Source: Russula earlei (taxonomy: Eukaryota; Basidiomycota; Agaricomycetes; Russulales; Russulaceae). Taken from it: 64,000 nt of DNA. The position numbers and the translations under genes were made by a program. Where the stretch lies: assembly GCA_025769875.1 (NCBI GenBank), contig JAGFNK010000086.1, positions 62,001 to 126,000 of the forward strand, read 5' to 3'. Shown in pieces: positions 1-10,269 of this stretch. Under the pieces are notes generated by a model. It had not been told where the DNA came from and did not search any database. It saw only the letters and a list, made by a program, of their open reading frames with translations. Position 1 is the first letter of the stretch; each line of letters opens with the position of its first letter.

Positions 1-920
1 TGTGGAAGGGGATGTCTGCGGACCGGGTACGTCCCACCCACCTCTCTGGTGTGCGCCCGAGTTCCTTACTGGGCACGTATAGCGCAAGATCAGTCCGGTG
101 CCGCCGGCTGAATATGCGGACCGTTTCCTGGCATTTATGCGCGCGATCATGCGTGGTGGAGGAGGCGGCGCGCAGTTCAAGGCCGCGTAATTGGCCGCCC
201 ACTTTTTTGCTCTCTGTCGCCGCCGTCAGACCATCTTGCCTCGTTTCCTTTTTCCTCTCCTGTAGCCCCTCATCACCTCGCATAGACGCCATACACAGCA
301 AGTATCACGCATTCACATTTTTTCTACTACATTTTCTCCATCACATGGACTGGACAAGCTGTAGCCTGCGCACACCCTCCCTTTCCCTCTCTTCTGGTGC
401 TAAACCTCATATTAATCTACCTCTGAGTGCTTCCTTGCTTCATGTCCACCATCGCCGCGCTGCGCATAACAGACGTTCGTTACTCTTCACTTATTTTGTA
501 ATTTGTCCTTTGCTGCACCCTTCGCTTCTGGGAAGAACTTTATTCCCTCGATGTTTATTCTTTTTTTTTTCCTTCTTTTCGTTCCTTTTGGGCGAGGGTT
601 TCTTTGGAGTCTTTTGTGTAGATAGCCGACATGCATACATCCCATACACATACACACACACATACTCACCCTTTTCTCTTAATCTCGCGTGTACGAATTG
701 GTTGCCGATCGAAGCACAGAGCAAAACTCTGCCGTATGCGTTAGGATGTGCGGAGAATACAAGCGAGTGGATACAAAAAAGGTATTAAGACAACAGCACG
801 GCCCTGAGGTGCGAATAAGGGAGCCAGGCGAGACACATCCGCAGATCGTTGAGGACGACCAGGAATACGAGAAAACGGTGGGGCCACCTCCGAGGTCACC
901 GTGACGAGACGGAGGGGCCC
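1..920. other. Intergenic, downstream of condensin gene
   Basis: No protein or RNA gene is recognisable here. An open frame from 12 to 788 on the plus strand is low in complexity and shows no domain. The stretch has pyrimidine-rich tracts and a short CA-rich run near 640-665. It lies at the 3' end of the minus-strand condensin gene. Confidence 0.6.
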
Positions 921-3900
921 TCATTCCTCGTCCTCGTCCACGCTGGCCTGTTTCTTTCGCGCTGCTTCAGGATCAACGACGAACGAACAATGAGTCGGAA
1001 GGGCAATTGCGTAAAAAAAAAAAGAGAGGAAACGCGCACTTCGCCGCGTGGCACGCTTTTTGGCAGCTGCCTTCTTGCCCTCCACGCGCTTTTCGAACGC
1101 CTGGTCCTCCTCGCCTTGCCTCCGATTCTCCTCCAAGATCTGTAAAAGAAAAAAAAAAAAAAATTACCGGTGCGAAAAAAAAAATTGATGAGAAAGACGT
1201 GGGATGTGTTTTTTTTTTTTTTTTTTTTTTTTTTGACATCGAGTGGGGCACGGGCGCACGCCACTCACCGTTTCAAATTCGTTTAGCTCGGAATCGGGCT
1301 TGTTCGCGGTTTTGTTCGAGCGAGCCTGTTTTTTTTTTTTTTTAGCACACGATAAGCGATCCTTGTCTTTTTTTACAACGGAAAGACTCGGATGGGGGGT
1401 TTCCCCCAGCGCCATCTTTTGCCTGTCACGTACCTTGACGAGGATTTCCTGGAAGCGCGCAAACACGCCTTCTTCGTGCAGCTTGTCGCGATAGGACTGC
1501 AGGCCCTCGGTGAGCTTCTTCACCGAGCGCTCCGATTTGAACGGAAGCAGCGACAGGCAGAACGCGATGTCGCGCCAGTGCCGCGTGTCGTCCGTGAGCC
1601 GGAAGCGCTGGCAGAGCTTTTCGACGATGCTCTCCGCTTGCTTCTCCTATTATCGTTTTATTTATTTATTTTATTGCATGCGAACGCGTGCGTCAGCCGG
1701 ACGGAAGGGCGGGGAGGATATGGGGGGGGGGGGGGGGGGGGGATGACGCCGTTCACCTTCTCGATGAATGTGAAGATGTACCGCATCGTGCGCTGGAAGC
1801 CTTCCTCGTCCATCGCGTGTTCGCCAACCGAGAGATGGCTGATGACTGTGCGTAGCGGGGATTCGATTTGAGCACGAGGACACGCCGGCGCGCGCGAGGG
1901 GACAAGACCGGGCCCTCGCCCGAGTCGAAGGAAGGACACGCACCGTCCGGTAGGTTGTTGTATATCGCGTTGTCCTTCGTGGACAGGTCGGTGAAGAACA
2001 GCTTCGCGAGGTCCGCGATGCGCGTTTCCTCGTCTTCGAGACACTTGGCCATCTCTCCGAGCTGGCCCTTGACCTTGATCATGCCGTTGAGGATGAGATG
2101 CGTGAGCACCATCAGCGTGTTCTTCTTCACCACGAGGTCGTGGTCCGACAGGCCCTTGTACAGTTCGTCGCTGTTCTCGTCCACGATCGTGCTGAACGAG
2201 ACCGCGACGTCGCCGAGCGCGATCGCGATGTTGCTCCGGATGTTCGCGTCCCGCGACGTCTCAAGGATGCGGAAGAGCAGGTGGTGGTTTGCGTCGCAGA
2301 ACTGCGAGCTCACGCAGAGGAACTTGCTGAACGAGAGCGTCGCCACGGCGCGCAGCGTCGGGTTCTGTGATGGACAGGATCATTATTTCGCTTTAGGAAC
2401 TCTATGCCGGGGAGTCACTCCGCACGAACCTTGAACTGGTCTGGCCGACCGCATATGCGGACCAACAGGGGCCCGAATAGTGCCAGGAGCGAGTTCGGGT
2501 CCATACAAAAGTTCGGTCTCCCGCACCGCAGCTACGCGATCACCAATCTCGTCCTCTGCATTGCCGGCTACCTGGTCGAGCTCTTCCCCATCCTTATTCG
2601 CATCATCATTTCCCAGCACCTCTCGCAAGCTTCTCAGCTACAAAAAAAAAAAAAAGAGAGAGAGAGAGAGAAGACGCTTCACGCCACGACCACATTACGA
2701 GGAAAGGGCAGCCCACGCTCACCTAGTTCTTTCTCCTGCTTCTGTCGTTTCCACTCGCGCTCGACGAGCTCCAAGTAGACGATGTGCTTGATGGCGACGT
2801 GACCTACCACAAAAAGAAGTTGGCTGAGCTCAAACGCATCTCCGGTGTCGTCGCTCTTCTTCGCTTTCCCCGCCGAGGCTCCTTGAGTTGAACCAGGCAA
2901 CGTCGAGATCAACGCCTGCGTGCTCGGCGGAGGTGGATCCTCGTCCATCGCGTCTGCGTTTGGCGCGGTCGACGGCTGGTCCTCAACCGCAGGCTGGGTG
3001 GATTTCTCCCGTCGGCGGAACGCGCGTCGGGTGAGGTTCTTGATGATAGTGTTGCTCAGGACCTCAGGCTGGTCACCGAGAGCATAGACAGCGTTGATCG
3101 CCTGCTCGGTAAGTGCAAACCATTCGCGTGACCGGCACGGATGTTCGATGGCCTCTTGTAACTTGCGTAGGACGGGGCTGTCCATATCAATGCGAACGCT
3201 CTTGTCGAGAAGGGAGCCCTTGACTTTCTTAGCGCTACCATTGAGGCGCTGTAACGCGACGCAAGTGTACTTCGCGAGGATTAAGTCCGCCTGTGTGTTC
3301 CATAGGTTAGATGGGTATATGCAGTGTGGATCGGGGTCGATTGACCTTGCCCATCGGACCAAGCCCGATTTTGAGGAGGACGTCAACCCTATCCTGGACA
3401 ACGCTTCGTCGCGCCAGTGCAAGCATACCGATAGTGATGATTGCCCCTCGACGTTGTTGCTTCGGCAATGGTCGCTCAGAGCCTGTTTTAAGCGAGCTTC
3501 GGCACATGATAATAGGTCAAGTTGATGTCATGCTCACTATACACTTGCCAGAGCTTGTTGACGACGTCAGAGTGGATTTGGTCATCATCCATCATGTAGC
3601 GCATCATCTCCTCCAAGCTCGTGAGTTCAGCGAGGGTGGCATCGTATGTCAACCTGAGGTCGTTCCTGAGTGAGTCTCGAGACTAGTAACACAGGGACCA
3701 GCGCACTCAATCATATTCTTTGCTATTCGGTTGACCTGTTGTTTGGGTTCCATGTCCGGTAACGGGTCAAAGTATAAGCTGCGGTAACACTCGAGCAGAC
3801 GCGAGCGAATGCCTTTGAGTTCTTTCCCATCTTCCGACATTGAGCTGTTATCTTTAGACCAGATCAGGTGGAGCATCTTCTTAATGCCAGTCTAGGATTG

Positions 3901-6151
3901 TCATCAACAACCCGTCGTGAAAGACTATGACGCTTTCGAGGCTTACCGCAGCACTCTCGAGCTGATATTCATGGGCAACCCTGAAAAATTCCATCGCCTC
4001 CAGAACCTCAGCTTTGTGCGTGGAACCAAGCAGCTGGAGAAATAATCTGAGCAGCCTCCTCGACCTGGCGAATGAAGTTCAGCGCCTCCGAATAGTATCG
4101 CTTGCGTAGGCGCAGATGCAATAACTGGTTGCTCTCGAGGGCAGCGAGTGCCGCTTGCTCGTCTGTCAACGCAGCCATGTCGAGCTCGGACTTGCGCCCG
4201 CTGTTCTTATTTTTCGATGATGGTATGCGTTGTTCGTCGCCATCGCCGTCGCCATTGCTGGTGCCCTCGCCTTGCTCGGCTTCGGAGGGCTCTGGCTCGC
4301 TCTCGTCTATGATACTGTCGACGTCGTCCTCATTCCCATCGTTCTCATCGGCATCCATCGCGTCCCCGGCGTCTTCCCTCCGACTCCTGTTCTCGACGAT
4401 TAGAAATTCCTCGGGCACAACATATGGCACCTTACCGAGACCGTTTTTTCTTTCTCTTTGCCTGAGGGGTAGCCGACGCTCCACCCTCCTCACGTTCCTC
4501 ACCCTTTCCTGTCATCCCGGGTATCGGCCCCGCCAGTGAGTGTGTCATCCAATGCCTTCTCCGTCCTCTGTAGCTCGTTCAACACGTCGCGATACCGGTC
4601 GTCCCACTCCTGCATCCCCAGGAGCCCACCGTGCATCAGTCCGTATGGGTGAGTGACAATCAGCTTCACGACCAGGGTTATCGCATTTTTACGCACGCCC
4701 GCTACTTTGTCTTCGAGGGCAGCGACCGCCGCACGTGTGATGGCGAGCCGCTGTTTGGGGAATTTGACGGGCAGGTCACACAGCCGGCCGAGGACAGTGA
4801 AAACTTTGGAGCGGACGTAGGAGGACAGGTCGAGCGTTCGCTCGAGGAGAAGATCGTAGAGCCCATTGAGTTGTTTCTGTGTCTGGTGTGCGTCACTGGT
4901 AAGGTCCTCGGAGCAGGCGAGCTCGCGAATGAGATGACCACTGATTTCCACGATTGCCATACGCATAGGATATGACTGTGTTTCTCCCATGAGAATGCTG
5001 AAAAAGAGCGACTGGGAGAAATGAACACACACCTCCGAGTCCAGGTGCGAAAGCAGCAAGCTGATTTGCTTCAGGACCGCCCGGGGTGCCCATTCAGCGA
5101 ACTGCGTGAGGAACTTAGAAAAGTTCCTTGGCCCCTTCGTGTCTTGCGCGTTGAAGCTTTTCGCGGCGATCTCGCGGAGGATCTCGTCACCAAGTTGGGC
5201 ATGGTCGAATTCCTTCAACAATACGTTGAGGCACTCAGCCATGGGCTCTGAGAGGTGCTCGTAGTACTGCAAAGACTGCATGATCGTGGTCTGCGCCGCG
5301 GGTCCGTGGCCATGATGTTTGACCGCGAGACAGATGACCTTGTAAACTCCCAGCTTGATGGGTTGGGATTTCATGTACTGATCATTCTCGGTGACGTGGT
5401 ACGCGGGGGCAGTGAGACACCTGGCATGCCGCGAAGCATTTTATGAATGAGATATGTCAACACAGCGGCTCGGATGAAACGCACCCTATAAACGTGTCCC
5501 TCTCTCCACTCACGGTCCAGATCTTTGATGTCTTGAGCTTCAAGACCTTGCTGATCAGCGTGAGAACAGGCACGATGTGGTCTTTCCAGGACCATTCGGG
5601 TGCCCTGTTTTTAGCGATGGCCCGCGGTTGTGCAGCCTTTCCGCCACGTCCCCTCCGAGGCTTTGCAGGCGCGATTACGGGAGCATCCTCGTTAGACACG
5701 GTGACTTTCTCCGCAGAGCGAGCGGACCAATTGAGCAGGAACGCGTACATCTCGATCGGAACTTTGTGCACAGCACACGTCTGCTGGTCTTCATGGTCGA
5801 TGGCGTGGATGGCGGCGTCCACCTCCGCAGAAAAACCCGACATGATAACGTCGACAAGTTTGCTCATCAAGATGCCGGGAACAGCGCCGGCATATTTGAG
5901 GAAGCTCCGCAGGATATCGAATGTATCGGAGGATGTGACAGCCTCTGAAGATTGTGCTATGGCGCTGACGGCCTCTGAAAGGAATGGGCGGGTTGTTCCT
6001 CGAGGGAACGAAAGAGAAAGAACGCACGTCGGAGTAAGTCGTCCATCTCGCCTGGCTCCATGGAGCGTATATCATGTTCGTGATGTATCTGGTAGTCTCC
6101 TGTGTTTTGCAGAGCCTGTAGCTCCTCTTGAAGGTCAAAGGAGTTCGTCAT
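921..6151 (-). CDS. CND1: Condensin complex subunit 1 (Cnd1/NCAP-D2 type)
   Basis: HEAT-repeat subunit of the condensin complex, which compacts chromosomes at mitosis. I model 15 exons from the ATG at 6151: 6028-6151, 5485-5974, 4503-5420, 3947-4461, 3707-3891, 3538-3653, 3346-3482, 2723-3290, 2430-2621, 1944-2364, 1757-1845, 1434-1646, 1269-1325, 1040-1139 and 921-964. Nearly all introns are GT-AG and short. Recognition rests on the segment around SQPIKLGVYKVICLAVKHHG (N-terminal third), ALQRLNGSAKKVKGSLLDK, and the C-terminal Cnd1 domain (ANIRSNIAIALGDVAVSFS followed by VVKKNTLMVLTHLILNGMIK, about residues 1080-1220). An acidic linker sits near residues 535-600 and the C-terminus is basic then acidic. 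Two +1 shifts are needed, near 4033-4039 (QII / QLLGST) and near 2500-2504 (ELLYGP / SLLALFGP). With both removed the exons sum to 4167 nt, giving 1388 aa, close to the family's usual 1400. The shifts may be assembly errors or real damage. The 41-nt intron at 4462-4502 is the least certain. Confidence 0.93.
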
Positions 6152-6524
6152 CTGGCGGTCGTGGTCAAGCCCTTCGTCGCCGTCGCCGTCGAATGTCGAT
6201 GTTGCTTTGATTTCAAATTTCAAACGCGCCCTCAACGCGCCGGTCACGTGTCGTATCATGTCGCGTTCCGTCACAGTCACAATCAGTCACGCCAAGTAAA
6301 TCATGGCAGCCCTTTTGATGCAACGACACCACATGCGTTCCGCATGGCAACCCTGAATTTGCCCCACGTCGGCTAGCACGCACGAAAGGCACACCGGCGG
6401 CCCCATCCTTTGGGGTCGTCCGCAACCGTCACTGCTTTCTCACTAACCATATGGTAATTAGTCCAGCCTCATGACAAATGCCTATCCATGCATCTGCCAT
6501 GACTCGTTATCATCATCCGACATA
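6152..6524. promoter_or_regulatory. Presumed 5' region of CND1
   Basis: Gene-free stretch upstream of the CND1 start. An in-frame ATG exists farther out at 6280, but the family's N-terminal DLQEEL-type motif begins right after the ATG at 6151, so I prefer the inner start. I see no clear TATA box. Promoter role is inferred from position only. Confidence 0.4.
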
Positions 6525-6567
6525 CTAACCCTGCCATGTAGTTCGGACGGGTACCCTTGTTCGGACA
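6525..6567 (+). repeat. Left terminal inverted repeat
   Basis: 43-bp arm, 42 of 43 positions matching the reverse complement of 7628-7670. It begins CTAACCCTGCC directly after the TA at 6523-6524. Confidence 0.8.
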
Positions 6568-7627
6568 CTTGAGATCTCTCCCTCGATCCAAGCTCAATCA
6601 GCATCAAAATTCTCATAGCACTTATTATACTGTATCTTAATGTATTCAATAGATCTTTTTGCTGAATGCCATTGTGGTTTGTTGAGATCAAAAAAATAGC
6701 AGTTGTCACGCCTGCCGACCAATGCCGCATCGGAGTTTCTATGGCTCCAAAATAGGTTGGACGTGATGCCCCATTGCTTTCATCCTTTGCCACTGACCGC
6801 ATGCCCACGCTACCACCTTGTGCCCAACGACAAGATCTTGACTGCCTTGCCAAGCCCTTGGCACTTCGTCCAGCCCAGCCTTTGCCACTGATCACCCACG
6901 CACACCACAGCCCACTCAACACAATTGCGTACAGGTCCTTCACCACCACCTCGACTGCCTCGGCCAGCCTCAAATTCCCTTTCAAATTCCCTTTCATCAC
7001 TTCCCTTCCCTTTGTTCTTCATTCCTGTACATAAAACACTTAGCTACTCTGTAGTAAAACAGTTCAGAACAAGAATCTTTTCCTTCTCCCCTCTCATCTG
7101 TCTGCCTTTGCCTGAATCCGAATGACCACACACGATACCGGCTCTCTCCCTTTCTTTCTCTCACCTCCAGTCCCTTGGTCGACGTCCACTTACTGGTCCA
7201 ACAGCCCCGCTCTTTCTCACTCATGCATCCCCAGACACACCAAAGTGGAGTTGGTGCATGGTGCAGAAGCACTTTGGTCTCATTGAGCTCGAGTAAAGGT
7301 GCCGCACTCCCATGACCAGGGCTGTAGCCATGACCATGCTCATTGCCATCGCGGGCACATTGGGGGAAAGAAAGGTAGCCGACATCAACTCTCTGAGATA
7401 AGCGCAGATTCCCCACAGCGAGATCCGGGGGATATGCGATTGCAGCAATGACTGAGTCTGCAGCAAGTATGGATGGCGAGAGAGGGCAGGAGAAAAGCAT
7501 GAGGGAGGCCATCTAATTGGATACAATTGGTACGACTGAGTAGGGGCATTGCACACATTTAGCACTTGCCAAGTGGAGTTACATCTTGGCTTGGCGGAGT
7601 TACAAACAAGCCCGTGACATGTGTGAC

Positions 7628-7670
7628 TGTCCGAACAAGGGTGCCCGTCCGAACTACATGGCAGGGTTAG
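7628..7670 (-). repeat. Right terminal inverted repeat
   Basis: Partner arm of 6525-6567. It ends GGCAGGGTTAG directly before the TA at 7671-7672. Confidence 0.8.
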
Positions 7671-7672
7671 TA

Positions 7673-10086
7673 CTTCTCGCGATGCGACGTGCATTGGCCC
7701 GTGTTGTAGGTGGAGAAGGGGTAAGTCGGGCAGATGGAAGCAATTAAATAGTGCGTGAGAAAGCACCCCAAAGATCCAGATCTTCCCCATGACAGATCTG
7801 CTCCCTCCGGAGTCCGTCCCATCCGGTCTTACGGTCATTCGAATCAAAAAGAAAAAGAACAAGAACGGGGACAGTCGGATATTAATCGTGAAAGAGGCCT
7901 TCCGAAGCATTCCGCGAATGACACTCAGACACTGTATCATGTGTTTGTAGGCTCAGCATCCCCTATGGTTCTGAAGTTTTCACGAGGGATGTGGGTTGTG
8001 ACCACCGCTCACACTGAGGTGGCTTTTCACTCGAAAAATACAACATAAATTCTGTAACTACTGGCAAGACTCGCGTTTCCACAATATTGAGAAGGCAACT
8101 CGGAGGTCATTTATACGGCATAAGGAGCGACGGTGCGAGCAGTTGAGCTCGACCTCGCCGATCTTATCCGGTTTTGCATCACGTGCGCTCAGCCTCCACG
8201 ATCCAGAATCTGGAAATAAAAAAAGAGACGAGAGACTGTTCTCCCTCCCATCTGCACACGCACGTTCCTCAAGCAAGCGCTGCAGTGACTTTTTTTTTTT
8301 TTTTTTTTTTTTTTGGGGGGGGGGTGAGCCAGCGCGTAAGAAGACCTCGTGGAGTTACAGGGTGCACTTGCGGTCACAGCGGTCTCCGTGACTCGGCCAT
8401 CTTGGCCCTAAGGCACGATTTCAGTGGCGGGAACGGGAAGGCAGCTAGTGCCATTGTCCTGTGCCTCTGGGTTGCGATGACATCGAGGAAGTGTGATTCG
8501 CGCTTTATCAATTCCTCTCGCGTAGTGTCGGAGCGCCCCGCGATGGCCACCGAACGATCAAGTTAGTCCGACGTGAAATTCTCCGTCGAGCACTGTTGTG
8601 TCAAGTGTAACGTGTTGCCAAAAAGCATGTTCGCTTCTGCAAATTTTTTGATCAAGGGAAGGCTGACAGATCGATGAACGACCAAGGGAGGTCTTTGGGG
8701 AGTTGTGAGTGGACGTGGTGTATGAGCTCAAGCACACGACGGGATGCGCACCTTGGTAGGATAGTACTCTACCGGTATCTCGGCAGTCTCTCGGCACTTT
8801 TGTTTCTCTCTTGTATCTGTTCGAACAACTCTACTCAAAACTTTGTAGCTACACTATTAGGATCCCTTGATGTCATTCTAGCAGAGAAAAATGTGCATGA
8901 AGTAGTTTATAGTGTGACCGCCGAGATACCGGTAGGGGATAGATAGTACATACATACCTGCCTGAGAGAGGTCAGGTCCCATGAGTCCAAGTGTAGTGAC
9001 AGGTGTCAGGGGGTACGAGCACTTTCCGCCGCGTGCCGTAGATCCGAGTCCGGGTATCACCGCCCCAGGTTTTTGGCTCGCCTCCCTGCATCATAATGTC
9101 CTTGGTTGTGTATCAACTACTGCCCATACTAGAGGTTGTCAATCAGTAAGGGGTGGCGAAACTGAATACGTGATAAATCATAAATAGACCGCCCACGATG
9201 TTAAATGACGTTGGGCGGGTAACCTCGCGAGGCCAGTCACTGTGGAACGAGGGTTCACACCTCATCACTCTGCATCCACGGACCTACCAAGGGCGTGTGA
9301 TCCGTGCGTCGTACGGCGTAAAAAGCTCAGAGGCTCAACCTACTAACATCGGCCCAGTCGGGCTGATCAATTTGCGCCAAAGGCAGTGGCAGAGGGCACA
9401 GGGCAACGGTGGGAATTCGGGGAATCGGAGCGAATGTTCTGTGCTGTGCTGGTGCTGTGCTAATAATAATCACTTTCTCATGCCTGGTCAGTTGTAGAGT
9501 TGCATTTTTTTTTTTTCCAGACAAAGTCATGGTCAGTATCAACGTCGCATTATGCGGCAACACCAGAAAGAGAACGACGCAAGTTATCGAGGGAACAACG
9601 ATTTACCGTTGCGTTCGGAGTAACTCGAAAATGTTCATGACGTAGTTTAAAAGGGTCCACGAACGTTACAAGTATCACTACTTAGATATACCCAGAGGCG
9701 GTCTCACGGTCTCATACGTGACGAGAGCGATCATGGACCTTGAAATGGCCAGCATCTTGACCAATTAACGACTAGGCCCAGGAAAGGGGTTGCATGCGGG
9801 CGCAGAGACAAGTCCGATAGTGGTGGAGAAATACGGAACGGAAGTAGTCGGTGGCTCGGGCGCTTAACCCATCGAGAAGGATGGAGGGGAAGTGGTGAGG
9901 AAGGAAGAACTCGGAGGGAGAGACGAGTGTAGGACGAGGCTATGTGACCGAGTGTTGCCAGCAAGTGGGTGGAGGGGGGGGGTTGTAGTCGTCGTGGGTG
10001 GGAAGGGAGGAAGGAAGGCGTGAGAGGGTTTGATATTTGGCGATATTTGTCGGGTTGATCGTGGGTCGGTTGGGCTCAAGGCTGAT
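7673..10086. other. Intergenic region
   Basis: No gene recognised in 2.4 kb. It contains a long T run followed by a G run (about 8290-8325), a short inverted-repeat unit (8769-8935), and a purine-rich stretch of GGAGGA type near 9870-10010 upstream of the H+-ATPase promoter. Scattered open frames here are short and lack domains. Confidence 0.55.
8769..8935. repeat. Small inverted-repeat unit, MITE-like
   Basis: About 20-bp arms, CTACCGGTATCTCGGC at 8769 and its complement ending at 8935, enclose 167 bp of non-coding sequence. The size and arms fit a miniature inverted-repeat element, but no convincing target duplication is visible, so this remains a guess. Confidence 0.4.
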
Positions 10087-10269
10087 CCAATAAAAGGGCC
10101 AAGTCCCCCGTCCCTCCCAAGGCGCTTTGCTCGTCCTCGTCCTTAGCTACCTCCCCGTCCTTCCTAACCCTATCTTCTCCGTCTCGCTCGACCGCGGCTT
10201 CTTCACCGTCTACCCTCAGGGTTTCCCTGTAGCTCGAAACCCCCCCCCCCCCACCCCATCTCGGTGAAC
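10087..10269 (+). promoter_or_regulatory. PMA1 core promoter and leader
   Basis: A CCAAT box overlapping an AATAAAAG TATA-like box (10087-10096) is followed by a strongly pyrimidine-rich stretch and a C run (about 10240-10255) directly before the ATG. This layout is typical of highly expressed fungal genes. The exact transcription start cannot be seen. Confidence 0.5.

Larger units (their letters stand above)
6525..7670. mobile_element. TIR element, 1146 bp, TA target duplication
   Basis: The two ends are inverted repeats of 43 bp (6525-6567 and 7628-7670) with one mismatch. They start CTAACCCTGCCATG and end inward with GTTCGGACA. Both ends are flanked by TA (6523-6524 and 7671-7672), as in Tc1/mariner-type insertions. 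No transposase is encoded, so it is non-autonomous. Inside, at about 7025-7075, lies a TATA-like box followed by a CTACTCTGTAGTA and GTTCAGAA motif. The same block occurs in the two larger gag-carrying inverted-repeat elements at 26.7-29.6 and 59.2-62.9 kb. A 239-codon minus frame (7221-7940) crosses the right end and has no recognised domain. Confidence 0.7.

Noticed and set aside
12..788. 258-codon plus-strand ORF at the window start
   Set aside because: Low-complexity composition, no domain or splice context; probably chance.
4462..4502. Third frameshift in condensin between EKALDDTL and VPYVVPEEF
   Set aside because: A 41-nt GT-AG intron explains the frame change and keeps the total divisible by three.
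7221..7940. 239-codon minus ORF across a TIR element end
   Set aside because: Crosses the element boundary and has no recognisable domain.
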